Of a stretch of 64,000 nt of DNA, positions 11,083-23,700 are shown one piece after another. The translations under genes were made by a program, and so were the position numbers. A model generated the notes under the pieces. It had not been told where the DNA came from and ran no database searches. It saw only the letters and a program-made list of their open reading frames with translations. The stretch is from Linnemannia schmuckeri (lineage: Eukaryota; Mortierellomycota; Mortierellomycetes; Mortierellales; Mortierellaceae). Positions within the stretch are counted from its first letter, which is position 1. The number at the start of each line of letters is the position of its first letter. The DNA lies in contig JANATG010000003.1 of NCBI GenBank assembly GCA_029449235.1, positions 248,001 to 312,000 on the forward strand, given 5' to 3'.

Positions 11083-12421
11083 TTACAACTCCTTCTTGGC
11101 TGATCCAGCAGTGCGTTGGAGTCGACGGGTCTGAACGGCCGAGAGGACATAGCGACCCGAGATAAAGGCAACGACGGAGAGACCGCCAAGGGCCTGGAGG
11201 ACAGGGAACAAGGTGACGTGGGTCCAGTAGTTGTAGAACACAAGCTCAATTCCTGCAATCGATCCGAAAAAAACAACAGCATTGATGAGGTCGAAGGGCT
11301 TTGAGGCCATGGCCTGAAGAGGCTCAAACTTGATGCCCAACTTGTTCCACTATTAGTTTAATTCAAGGAGGTATTACCAAGAGTCAGAATTGAAAAGGTA
11401 AAATTACAGAGTTGGGATTCGGCGCGCGTGATGAATGAAACTTACGAGGAAGAAGAGGACGGCAAAGGGGGTGAGGACAAGGAAAGTGAAGAGTCCAGAG
11501 ATAGCAGTGTTGATCAACTTCTGGTCGGGGCGGAACTGGTGGTGGATCTCGGGCTGAGCCTGATAGTGAAGGCGGGCAGGGCGGGTGGCGGGGTTGGAGG
11601 AGGGGCCCTTGACCTCAATGTTGCCGAGGGTATACTTATAAGGCTCTTCGATCTTGGGTCCACCAACCAAGAAGGTCATTGTGTACTTGCGTGTTCCGTA
11701 CTTGAACTTGGCGTCAGCCTTGTTGAAGCTCTACGATGAATTCAGTTTGATCAGAATAACGGTCAGTCAGGGGCAAACCTTGTCTGAGAGAAAAGAAATT
11801 GTCCATGGCTTTTGAAGTGAAAGCAGACTTGTCCTTACGAGGTCGAAGCGGCCCTTTCCTGAAGACTTGACCGAGGCAGCGACCATGATCTCGTCCTGGA
11901 ACTCATCCTGACTCTGGAAAACAACCATAGCTTGGTGAGGCTTCTCCTTATTCTCGATCTTGAACGAGAACTTAAACACGTCCGTTGAGTCAGCTGTAAT
12001 GTTTTCGACAGCATATGGGTATTCCAACCTATAGTAACCATGAATACGTTCATTGCGTTAATGCGAGTGCAATCGGTTCCATCGCTATACGCTTGTACGA
12101 TGTGTCGTTGGATCAGAGACGCGTCGTTTGAATCATGCACAAAGTCCTATCTCCTGCTGGCCGCGTTCGTTTGTTACACGCGAACAAACAAGCTGATGAG
12201 TGCACTATGTCGCCTGCCCTGAAAAGCGGATTTGAGCTCTAGAGTCTATTGAAGCTGATGTCTGAATAGAGAAGAAGAGGGCCTTACTTGTGCTCGGCCT
12301 TCTTGTTGCCTCCTGGAGCAGCAATAATGAGGTTGATGTTTTGGACCTTCCATGACTCTGCGATGGCTGTGGAGAGCGAAGCTAGGAGTGTGACCAGCAA
12401 CAGGGACCTGAACTTTGCCAT
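11083..12421 (-). CDS. SWP1: Ribophorin II / SWP1, oligosaccharyltransferase subunit
   Basis: Non-catalytic subunit of the ER oligosaccharyltransferase, which transfers the lipid-linked glycan to Asn. The start at 12421 opens a clear signal peptide (KFRSLLLVTLLASLSTAIA). Short luminal beta-rich exons follow (LEYPYAVENITADSTDVFKF; FLVGGPKIEEPYKYTLGNI), then HYQAQPEIHHQFRPDQKLIN, which is the conserved block before the membrane part, and three hydrophobic segments in the last two exons (11.1-11.5 kb). The protein ends KKEL, a dilysine-type ER retrieval tail. It is shorter than human ribophorin II and close in size to the yeast Swp1 form. It diverges from the MAG1-like gene across a 420-bp interval. 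Confidence 0.93.
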
Positions 12422-12841
12422 GTTGTCGAAGGGATGAAGAATGAGGAAGGATGAAGGAAGAAGAGGAGGAGAGTGAAAAAAGGGTGCGAAGGAGGAGAGG
12501 ATAAAAAGGATGTGAAAAGAACGATGCACGGGCGAGGAGGGGTGTGAACGATGATGGAGTGTCTGTCTGTGTCTTGTCTGCTTGTCAGGCTGCGAGCCAG
12601 TCAGAAATCGACAGGGGATAATCAAAGGCAATCAAGCGTTGGCAGATGTCTGAGTGGTTAAGGGCGACCTAGCAGTTGATGCAGTGCATTCAGAAACGTG
12701 AAAATTTCATCACCGACAATTTATCGCAAAGGCTACATTAAGATGGACCTGTTCTTGACTTGAAAGGGACGTCGGCTTCGTTCGACATCTCTCTTGACCA
12801 TCTTGTTTCTCTCTGCTTCACCGTCCCCATTCACAACCACC
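12422..12841. promoter_or_regulatory. Divergent promoter region SWP1/MAG1
   Basis: 420 bp between the start codons of two oppositely oriented genes, so both promoters must lie here or in the first exons. The SWP1-proximal half is rich in GGA/AAG, i.e. CT-rich on the SWP1 mRNA strand. A tRNA-like fragment sits in the middle. No clear TATA box was seen. Confidence 0.5.
12641..12672 (+). other. tRNA 5'-half-like fragment (class II, Ser-like)
   Basis: The string from 12641 reads like the first 25 nt of a serine tRNA: a 7-nt stem candidate, then TGTCTGAGTGGTTAAGG, the D-arm with an A-box. No matching acceptor 3' strand and no GGTTCGAATCC B-box follow within 100 bp, so an intact tRNA is not supported. 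It may be a decayed tRNA gene or a tRNA-derived repeat head. Confidence 0.3.
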
Positions 12842-14433
12842 ATGCAGACTAGGAGAAAGACTCTCTCCCTCGCAGGTTCAACTGCAACGACACTCAAACC
12901 AGCCCTCACTTCCGTGTTCAAGCACACAAAGTCAAGGTAATTTATGCTGCTCAGCAATTCCTATCAAACGTTGGTTCAATTTTTAAGTCTTGTCAATGGA
13001 CCATTAACGCCACCAAATTATGTTCATTTGTTCAGGGCATCCACTCGCACTCTTGTCACTGTAAGTCAATTGCTTGACATTCGTGTTTTCAGTTGTATCA
13101 CTTGAAGGCCTCTCATTTTCGGTGTTCTAACGGTACCGTTTTTTCATTCCCTGCTCCTATAGAAAACTGCTGTCGTAGAGACCATCCAGAATAAAGTCGT
13201 CAAAGCCAAGGTGGGTTCTATGTTCAAATAGTTTCAATTGACCACTCACTACTCCCTGGTGTAACTCGCACTCCTCTTTCCTCCTTCTCACGCTTTCTCC
13301 ACTCCTCACTCTACCTCTCCACGCATTTTCAGACCTCAACTGTTGTTGAAAAGTATGATACGTGCGAAAACACACAGGCAACAACGGTCAAGACTCGTTC
13401 TCGAAAGTCAGCGGGCAGTATTTCACCAGAGATTGAGATGACTGTCAGCAGCATGGCAATCGCTTCCCTCGACGCACCGGAGGTTAAGGTGACCAAAGCC
13501 AAGGAAGCCAAGCTTAAAGTCCCAGAAGAGAACCCTTGGTCTAAGAGACCCCTCCACGTTCCCACCTACGCTCAAGAAGCGCTGGAGCATCTGTGTAAAG
13601 TTGACCCCGCCCTTGCACCTCTCATTGCCAAGTATCCTTACAGCGTCTACGCTGACCACGACACCAACTACTTTCGGTAAGCAATGGTTGCTTAGCCTTT
13701 ACTTCCTTGTCAATTTATAATCCACGAAACACAAGTCCCCACTCACATGCATGTATTCATTCCTCTGCTTGTTTATAGAGTGCTATCACGCACTATTGTT
13801 GGCCAGCAGGTGCACTGGAAGGCCGCGCGGTCGATCATCTTCAGGTTTATCTTCCATTACATTCCTGATGTCACTCTAGATTCTCTCGATAGCGGCGACA
13901 AGCGGTTCCCTACACCTGAGCAAGTCTTGGCGACCCCAATGGACCAGTTGCGCAGCTGTGGACTCTCTGAACGCAAAGCCTCCTACATTCAAGACCTTGC
14001 GCGTCATTTCGTTGAGGGCAAGATCACATTTGCAAGCGACAAGGCAGCACTACAGGCGCTTACAGACGATGAGCTTGCAGCCCAGTTGCTTTGTGTTCGA
14101 GGAATTGGACCATGGACTGTCGACATGTTCATGATGGACACGCTCGAACGGTTGGATATTTTGCCAACACTGGACTTGGGGATCCGCAGGGGGATGGAGA
14201 AGCACTTCAGGAAGGACTATAAGAACGGAGTTTGGGGTACGATTGTTGAGGGCTTGGAGGACGGCAAGGTTAAGAAGGGAGGAGCCAAGGGGAAGGGGAG
14301 CGCGAAAAAGGGCGAGATGAGCTGCGGTGATATGGAAAGGATGGCCGAGATATGGCGACCATACCGTAGCATTGCCTCGTGGTATATGTGGCGAAACGCA
14401 GACGAGTCTGGTACCGTCACCGCACCCTTTTGA
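12842..14433 (+). CDS. MAG1: DNA-3-methyladenine glycosylase, AlkA/Mag1 type
   Basis: Base-excision repair enzyme that removes 3-methyladenine and related alkylated purines. Five exons join in frame (12842-12936, 13036-13060, 13163-13210, 13333-13676, 13779-14433) to 388 residues. The first ~100 residues are Lys/Thr/Ser-rich and low in structure. The HhH-GPD fold follows: LSRTIVGQQVHWKAA, then RSCGLSERKASYIQDLA, then the helix-hairpin-helix LLCVRGIGPWTVDMFMM, and the catalytic aspartate in TLDLGIRRGM. A Lys/Gly-rich loop precedes the last conserved WRPYRSIASWYMWR helix. Target is nuclear DNA; a mitochondrial share is possible because the N-terminus is basic, but that is inference. Confidence 0.93.
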
Positions 14434-14514
14434 GTCGCTTCTACGCAGCAAATAAAGGAAATCAAGGGAGCATTTCTTTCGCTCATCGCATTTACTACAT
14501 TTTCAGACTCAAAA

Positions 14515-14525
14515 TATATAAAAGG
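14515..14525 (+). promoter_or_regulatory. TATA box upstream of TAF1
   Basis: TATATAAAAGG, a near-perfect TATA element, lies 176 bp upstream of the TAF1 start codon in the 267-bp gap after the MAG1-like gene. Position and orientation fit a promoter for TAF1; binding is not shown. Confidence 0.5.
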
Positions 14526-14700
14526 AGCCTTGAATGGGTTGCCTCTTTGCTTCACACACCCTGCACCCTTTCCCTCTCCTCCAGGACGCGGAATTGCACC
14601 TCACTAGGACACTGCAAGTAGAGGACAGGAGTGCCAATCAACCAAACAACAACACATATACCCTTCACACACACACACGCATACACGCACAGCAACGACA

Positions 14701-17700
14701 ATGTCTTTAGCCGGCTACTTCTTTGGAAACGTCGACAAGTCTGGCAAGGTCGAGGATTTGCCAGAGGTAAAACTCCATGCAACCCCTGGATCAACGCCTC
14801 CTTGTTGTCTACATGCCAGTTGAATCTATATTTTGGTTTTGTTTGAATTTTCCACTGATCAACAATTACCTTTTGTAACAGGAATTCCGTGAAGCCTTAG
14901 AGAGTTTGGAGAACAATGAGCAACTTACACAACTCTTCTCGGCAAAGACACTGGGAGTCGACGAGAATGAGGTCAAGGCACAGCCAGGTGCAGCAGGAGA
15001 TGACGATGACGACGAGGAAGACGACGACGACGGCGAAGTCAACATCTCAACGATCAAGTCAACTTTTGAGCACGACAAGGACGCAGTCGACTTTTCGGAA
15101 ATCAACGACCTCGCTGTCGATAACACAGAGCAGGATATGTTCAGCCAACGGTACTTACAGAAGGGTCTTACTGCCGTCAAAGCTACAGCAACAACGGCCA
15201 TGAGGAGTAGTAGTCAAGGAAGTCGGACAAAGTCAAGACTGGATTCTATGGATGAAGACTATGATGCAGAGTTATCAGACGGAGAATCCAAGGCAGGCGC
15301 TGTCAAGACCAGTATGCCAGCATTACCTTCGGCGTCACATCAGCCTGCACTCACTCTTTTGCAGCGCCAGCAGCTGTACCTTCAGGAGGAACAGAGCAAA
15401 CAGCAGCAGGCAGATGGCGCAGGACCGTCTAAACCTCTGTTGCCCCCATCATCATTACCAGGACTGCCAGGGACTGCAGCCGCCACCTCAGCAGCACCTG
15501 CCTCAGTTGAGCCAGTCGACGTACGGAAACTGTATCCTGCCTTTGAGGAAAACAAGATCCTCAAATTTTCGGAGCTGTTCAACACCAAACGCCCTAAGCG
15601 GTTTCCGCATTCTCGTGCTAAGCCAGGTTCGTTCCAACTGCTGTTTGCACAGTTTTTATTTGTACCAATTAATTAATTTCATATATGGCTATGGGCGTCG
15701 CGCTGATCACATCACCTTTTTACTTCCTTGCTCTGTTTTCATAGCTGGGTTTCCGACAACGTCGAAATTCAGCCAGAGCCTTGACCAGAAGAAGGTGTTT
15801 GAGCTACCAGAAGATCCTTCAGCGGTCAATGAGCGGTATCTGGAATACTACGACAGCTCCGAGGTGAGTGATCTATAGTACGTTCGTATGCATGACGACA
15901 CCTTTAAAACAAAACTGCTATTTGCTAATTGGATACTTCTTCTTTTGTCATAGGAGTCATTGGACAAGGAGTGGCTCAACAGCCTTCAGTGGAAGGTCCC
16001 TGACACGAAGGACTTTTACTCGGTGCAGCTCGATTCATGGGAGGACCGCATTGTCTGGGACGACTCTGTTGTTCCTACGCAAGACGTGATGATGGATGGG
16101 TAAGTTATCATGATTATATGAGCAGCTGTTTTAAGTGATCTCTGCGTAAAGAACCATTGACTAATCTTGGGACTTCATGCTTTGATATATAAAAGTGAAA
16201 CGGCGGTGGTCAATCCATCGCTCAAAGATACTACAGAGCTGTTTGCGTCCAGGAACTACGATCTTGAGAGCGGTGACTGGGAGGAGTCGATTATTTGGGA
16301 CGACAGCAAGCCATACAAGTCCTTCAGTCATATCAGCCTAAACATGAACGACGTGAACGTGCTGTTCGACCTTACATCAATGGACAACAAGGCCATGGGA
16401 GACGGATTCAGAGGTATGATAGCTTGGGTCAAAATGCGTTGCCATGGTATAACTTCGAAGGGCGAAGCACACTAATGTCAGCGTTTTCTCATTAACTATG
16501 ACTAGTGAAACGCGGAAGGAAAGTTCAGTTCCCGGCATATCGTGTGGTCACCAACGTCAACGATCCCTCGGAGGCCGAGACTCACAGGAAACTCGGGATC
16601 GACCGCTTCAACGTGTCCAACGATCGGTTCTACGAAGCGCACAAGGAGGGTCGGTTTCACAGAGTCCGTCAGACATTTGGTCAGTTGGTGGTCCAGCATG
16701 CTTTGCCTGCTGTCAAGCTAATGAAGCCGTGGTACAAAAACAAGTTGACAAAGGCGGAACTCCGCTCCTTCCATCGGCCCTCGTTCCAGGTCCCGCCCAA
16801 TGTCGAGATCACATTCTCTCGAGTCAAGGGTAGCAAGAAGAAGAATAAGAAGAGAAAGGAGCTGGGAGAAGTCATGAGGAGCTCCAAGGATCTGACACTA
16901 CGTGACCACACGAACTTTGTCCTGCTCGAGTATTCGGAAGAACATCCCGCCATTGTTCAAAATGTAGGAATGGGAAGCATCCTGATCAACTACTACCGCA
17001 AGGAGTCAGTCGAGGACACTCATATACCTACCAGCGAGATTGGAGAGTCCTTTGTCCTGGATGTGACCGACACTACACCATTCCTCAACTTTGGTAACGT
17101 CGAGCCTGGTGAGACGATGAGCGCGCTTTATAACAACATGATCAGGGCGCCAATCTTTGAGCAGCCGCCTAGGGCTACGGACTTTATTGTCATTAGGACC
17201 ACCTACAAGAACGAGACTAAATACTACATTCGTCACATCCCACACATCTACGTTGTCGGTCAAACATACCCCGTGCAGGACGTCCCAGGACCACACTCGC
17301 GCAAGATCACCACAATGATCAAGAACCGCCTTCAGATCTCTTCCTTCCGTTTCATGCGCAAGGATCCTCAAGGTCGACTCAAATTCACCAAGCTCTGCAA
17401 GGCGTACCCCGAGTACAGTGAGATTCAGATACGCCAGAGGTTGAAGGAGTTTGCAGAGTACCAGCGCAAGGGAAATAACACAGGATACTGGAAGTTGAAG
17501 GGAGGCGCGCCGTTGCCCAGCGAGGAGGAGATCAGGAAGATGGTCACACCCGAGATGGTCTGCCTCTACGAGAGTATGTTGGTAGGGCAGCGTCATTTGT
17601 TAGACGCAGGTTACGGCAAGGCTGCAGAAGGAGATGAGGATAATGCGAACGAGGATACCGAGGCAAGCATGGATATTGAGGAGCAGCTGGCACCCTGGAT

Positions 17701-19944
17701 CACGACTCGCAACTTTATCAACGCCACTCAGGGCAAAGCCATGTTGAAGCTTTGGGGTGCTGGAGATCCTACGGGTCGTGGAGAGGGATTCAGTTTTGTC
17801 CGTATCAGCATGAAGGACATCTTTTTGAGAGAAGGAGAGTCTCTTGAGGAGAGGCTGGCTCAAATTGAACTGCTTCCCAAGAGCACCCATCGTTACAACG
17901 TCGCCGAGCAGCAGCAAGTCTACAAGGAGGAGATCACGCGTATCTGGAACGCACAACGGGCTGCACTCAGCAAGACTGAGGAGATTGACGGAGGCGATGA
18001 TGAGATTAGAGGAGATTCTGACAACGACAACGATGAGGATGAGAACTATGACCGACAGAGGCGTGAGTTGTCGACGATCGACCGGAACCGCGTCTCACCA
18101 TCCCCATCATTGTTTGGCCGTTACCGTGACCATAGTGAGCGCGAACGGGATCGCGCTAACGACTTGGACGACGACAATGTGTCTGTGGCAGGCAGTGTTA
18201 GCTCTCGGACGAGCGCCGGCAACTTTGGGTCTCGGAACAAGCATCTGATCATCAAACGACTCGTTCGCCAACCCAACGGCGAGGCTGTTTGGAAGTCAGA
18301 GACGATCCGTGACCCTGCTGTCATGAACACCTACATCCGCCATCGTCAGGAGATTGAGGAGAGCGCTATCAACATGGAGGCCCTTGAACCAACGGATGAT
18401 GAGGCTAAGAATCAGCGGATGAAGAAGCGCATCATGGAAGAGCTCGCTAGGTTGAACCGGAACCAGGAGCGTCGCATGGCCCGTGCTGCAGCCAAGGCTG
18501 GCTCTGCTGCACCTGAGCTCCCTGTCAACCCCGCTACCGCCGCTCTCAAGAAGAAGAAAGTTGTTGTAAGTCTCCATGGAGCAGTAATGTGCTGTCTTTT
18601 ACGATGCTCTATTTCGTTCTCCACAAATATCTCACATTATGTATACATCCCTTTATTTTAACGAAATAGCGCCAGTGCAGTAACTGCGGAGCTCTTGGAC
18701 ACATGAAGACCAACAAGAAGTGCCCTAAATACGTCGATCCCTCAGGAGCACTGCCTAACCTTGGAGTGACAGGAACCGCGTATGTGACCTCGGGAGGAGT
18801 GACCGGCATGAAGTCGCCCCCACACGTATCTCTCCGCGCGGGATCGATCCCTCCAGGAACACCGGGCTCGTTGGCGAACTCTAGAGGTAGCTCGGAATTT
18901 TTCAGACAAGGATCGCCTCAGTCTGCTGCAGTTAGTGGCAACAAGATCTCGTTCCCCAAGGCTGTGATCGACCGTGTTGCTGATTTGGAGAAGGAACGCG
19001 AGAAGGAAGAAAAGGACGCCCTCGTTGTCCGATTGCCCTCCAAAATGCTCCGTAAGTCCATCATGATATTGTGTCTCATACTGATATGCACTTGCAAGAA
19101 GCAATTACTAACGCATCCTTGCATTGATTTCTTGCGATTAGAAACACCGCCAAAGCGCAAGCGCAGCGAATCGGCCAGTCAACAGAACAACGACATGGAG
19201 GACTTTTACGATTACTTGCACCCTCCAGCAAAATCTTACGGTCGTCGCAAGAAGGCCGACGTGGAGCTGGCCAACATTATTGAGTCTGTGCTAGCTACTC
19301 TGCTTTCAATGCAGGAAGCGAACGCATTCATTGCACCGGTGTCACCCAAGATCGCACCAGGCTACGATATTGTGATCAAACAACCCAGAGACTTGTCGGG
19401 AATGAGAGACGCCAACAAGAACCATTATGCGTACAGGACGGTGGATGCATTCTTGACGGACGTCAAGATCATGGTCAACAACTCGTGGGTCTACAATGGC
19501 GAGAAATCAGCCTGGACACAGGCGGCGTTGGCGCTTCTTCAGCGGGCTGAGGAGATCTTGCAGCCGCAAATGGAGACGATCCGGCAGTTGGAGGCCGAAA
19601 TTTTGGAATCGGACTTGAAGGCGAACATTTATGTTGGAGCAGGCACACCTGGGTCGGCGGCAACAGCCGGCATGGCTGCTGGTGCGCCACCACCCGTTGC
19701 ATTGGCCAACCTCCATCCTGGCGGCTACGGCGCGTACAACAGCTCGATGTTCCCCGGATTTGGCAACGTGTTCAACGGGTTCACAGTTCCACCTCCACGT
19801 AACCCAATGAGCGTCGGAACCGCAGAATTCGCTCCATACTCTGGCCCTACTTCCTCATCGGCTCTTCCTTTGTCTGACCAGCGTCAGCCTGAGAACGAGA
19901 CAGGAGAAGTCCGGGTCAAATCTGAGACTATGGAGTGGGAGTGA
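14701..19944 (+). CDS. TAF1: TFIID subunit 1 (TAF1) with one bromodomain
   Basis: Largest scaffold subunit of the general transcription factor TFIID. Eight exons (14701-14766, 14882-15626, 15745-15863, 15954-16099, 16196-16413, 16506-18565, 18670-19051, 19142-19944) add to 4539 nt in frame, 1512 residues. The N-terminus LAGYFFGNVDKSG is the TBP-binding TAND-like start, followed by an acidic stretch. The central DUF3591 core is in the long exon (RGRKVQFPAYRVVTNVND onward), with winged-helix sequence after it. A zinc knuckle CSNCGALGHMKTNKKC opens the exon at 18670. The C-terminal exon encodes a single bromodomain with the acetyl-lysine Asn in VYNGEKSAW, then a Gly/Pro/Ala-rich tail. Animals have two bromodomains here; yeast Taf1 has none. 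Confidence 0.95.
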
Positions 19945-20713
19945 GTGAGCACAGGTGGTATTGGGAGGAGATGAGAGAAAATTGTACATAATAAAAGAAA
20001 AGAAAGGAGAAAGAAGGAAAAGACTTGCATTGTCCAACTATGTGAATTCGGGTATAGGTGAATTGTAGATATGTACTGTACTGTACATTCGAAGTAGGAG
20101 TATTTGGAGAATCATTTGTCCGGAGAGCTAAGTGAAGGGAATTGATTGCAAAAACGACACAAGCGACATTTTGATGGTGGCAAATCATGTTGCAAGATGG
20201 GCTGAGCGACACGTTTTACTCTTTTTCCCTGTCCCCCTGAGACTGACTAAGGGAATGAGAAGACCCTAGCTGCACATATGGCCTGGACCGACACACTTTT
20301 TTTTTTGTGCTTTTCTCGTTGGGCATAAATACCCTCACAGCTGACTCTTTTTCCCTCGCTCTCAGCTACGCCTCCTCTACTTCTTCCTCGCTCTCTTTTT
20401 CTTTTTCTTTTTATTTTTCTTCACACCTTACCTTCTCCTCTCCACGACCTTACGCGCTCACAATCACACACCCACTTTCCTCCTTTTCGTCACGAAACTC
20501 ATTACTTTACACGATCATTCAGTCTTTTTTTTTTTTTTTTTTTTTTGTTGAACACGTCCATAACAAGCTTTGGCGAGTGAGTGAAACAAGAAAACGCACA
20601 CACTCTCGCGTCAACTCTGCTCCTTTTATACGTGGCGGATTTGCAACAGTTCTCAGGAAACTAACCTATCCAACTAACACCCTTCCCTTCCAACAGACCC
20701 CCCACAAGGCACT
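19945..20713. other. Intergenic, 3' end of TAF1 and promoter of F-box gene
   Basis: 769 bp. It contains an A/G-rich stretch just after TAF1, a weak TATA-like CATAAATA at 20324-20331, a strongly CT-rich run (20345-20470) and a T22 homopolymer at 20525-20546. No gene seen. Confidence 0.5.
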
Positions 20714-23700
20714 ATGGATACACACGACCCCCTCCCACTTGTACCAAGCGCCTGCCACCAGGCCTTCAACATCCTCGAGATCCTGGAACGCATCCTCTTC
20801 CTCGTCCCACCAGCCCAGCTCCTGACCCTCCGTTTCGTCTCGCATCACTGGGACCGCGCCACCTACCGCCCGCTCTGGCAGTACCCCGATTTCACACAAC
20901 GCGGGATGGACAAGATTACACCCCGACTGGTCGAGCACGGACATATTGTTCAGGAGCTAGATTTCTACAAGGCCTCGTTGTTCCGCGAGAACCCACTTGA
21001 GGATGTTGAAACCTTGAAGAAATTGTGTCCCAATGTCCGGTCGTTGAGGATGCCGTATGGCTGTTTGACATTTGCGGGTGTGCAGCATTTGATTCGGTAT
21101 TATGGATTGAAGGCGAAGGCTGCTGGACCCGGGAATGCCAAGGCCGGGGAGGGAGGCCAGTTGCATAGTCTGAGTTTGGATATGTCCAAGACTGAGTACC
21201 AGCCCCCGGACATGGAGTGGTTGACGGATTTGGGGAAAGGCCTGAGACGGCTGGAGTTGAGGTTGAACCGGAAACGGGAGGGGAGTACTCGTCAACGGAC
21301 ATCGTTCTTGCAGTTTGAGTCCTTGTTGGAGTCCTGTCAAGGGCTCCGAGAGTTGGATATCATTCCGACGCCACATTTCTTGCCGTCGTCGGATGAAAAG
21401 TATCGGTTGTTGATGCTGGGGCAGCAGCAGAATAATGTCCAGACCTTGCATGCCCAGTTGGTTGACACCATCCATGGAGCTGCTCCCAAGTTCAGGACGT
21501 CGGATAGTTTGAAGTTCTTTGAGCTGTACAAGCCTCCTCTGAGACGATTGCATCTGGCGAGAGTCTGGTTCTCGGACATGGATTTGGAGGTATTGGGGAG
21601 GGCCTGTCCAGAGATTGACGACCTGAGGTTGACGAATATGAAGATGGATCTGATGACGAATGAGTGGAACATCCGCTCGGTTGACACGCCTTTGGAGTGG
21701 GAGGACCGTGCCAAGGATGAGTTGTCGATCGAGGTGATTTTGAAGTGTTGGCCGGGAATGAGGGCCTTGAGGTTGGACGGGAATGTGGTCAGGATGTTCT
21801 CTGCTGCAACAAGGCGTACTGCCTCTGCCACCTTTGTTGCCCCTACGTCGTCATCTTCGCCGTCTTCCCTGACTTCTCAGACAGGATCCGAGGCGCAGGC
21901 AACCGCAGAGCCAGAGACAACAGCCAAGTCGGACTCGGATACGGGAGCATCGCCACTCAAGATTACCCCTACCAGCGCAGGTCTTCTCCCCAAAGGCTCC
22001 TACAAGCTCGCTTCGTTGTGCCTCTATCAGACATCTTTACTCGAGGACGACTTGACAACATTGGTGGATTTGTTGGAGCCGACATTGAAATATCTGAACG
22101 TCGACAGGAACCCGAAACTGACGGACCAGGCCATCCGTCATGTTCTGATGACCTGTTCCAACCTTCGGGACTTTTCGGCCTCAGAACTCAACCTGACAAT
22201 GGGTGTCTTTGAGGACTATGACTGTCATACAATGGAAATGCAGCAGGCCTGGGAGAAGATCCACGGGTTCAACTTGGAAATTGCGTCTTCCGAGTCGGCA
22301 GCACCGCCATCGCCGTTGTCGTCAGCCAAGAGTAAAGTGGTGGAGCCTGTGACCAAGCGACCCTGGGCGTGTATTAAGACGCTTCGTTCGCTAGACTTTT
22401 CTTGGAGGGTTATGGATGGTCGACCTGCGCACGTTGCTAGCACTCGATCACCTACTGTCAACATCAACGAATCCCTTCTCCCACCTTATCGCCATCATAC
22501 ACACCACCGTCAACAACGACGTCCTCACGAGTCACAAGGATCATCAGCGCCAGCAGATACGGCAGAGTCGACATCAATCCGGATGTTCCGGACCCCTTGG
22601 CACATTGAATCAATCTACGAGCGTCTTCGGGCACTGGAATGCCTTGAAGTCTTACAACTCGAGGGGTGGGCGATTCCTTGGCGTGCTGCCGATATTGAAG
22701 CCTTTCTGGGTCATAGTTCGGATCCCGAGTTGGTCTCGAAGGAGAACCAGTTCCAGGAGGACAAGATCAACTACCTGCCTTGGGAGCAATACAAGACCGT
22801 GGGACGGTGGAAGGAGGCGGCCAGTTTGAAAGAGTATGTCGGTGCGGATTTTGCGTATGTTGCTTCGCAGAATGCGATTGTCAAAGAGAAGTTGCTGTTC
22901 CAGGGGCCAAGCAAGGATGGATCTTTGTGGGTGGCTTCGCCGGGCACGGGTGGTCTCCGAATCGAGGGAGCCGATGTGCTTCCGTATCCAAGGTCCATGA
23001 TGGGTCGACTGCAGTTGTTGAACATCATGTGTAAGAGACCTGTCTTCTTGGAGAACCCGATTGGTGAGGCTTCTCCTTTTGTCTTGTCCCCAACACTTCC
23101 TCCAGCAGAGGACAAGGGCAGGGCTGTTGCTGAGGAGCCCGCGATCAAAAGCTCATCATCACTGTCCCCTACCATCCCCACACCAAGCGCAGCCTTATCT
23201 CTAGTATCACCAACGTTGATCACCACCGAAGGTATAGCGCCACCCCCACCACCGCCTCCACCACCACGTCACGGATTCGTGCCATCCAGACACGGTACTA
23301 GCGTCAACAACTCTTCCACCTTAGTCGCCGCCGCCGCCCTTCTCGCCTCGACTTCATCACCATCCTTATCATCAGCAGTACGACCCCGACCAATCCCGCC
23401 TCCGCAACGCAGAGACACCCGCCTCGCAAAGACATTAGCCCACGGAGTCGTGGCCTCGTTCATGAAGGCATGTCCACAACTGGAACGCGTTCTGATCTTT
23501 CCTGAGGGGCTTACTCAGACATCCTTCCATCTCTTCCATCTCACGGATTTTACGATCCAACTTGGGTGTTCTGAGGAGCCAGAGGTGGTGGTAGTAGGCG
23601 ATGAAGGAAAGAAGGGAAAGTCGACGGCAATGGCGATTTTGGATGATCCTGCGGCAACTACTTTGCGCGTCTCACCGCGGCGTGTTCTTTGTACGAGAAG

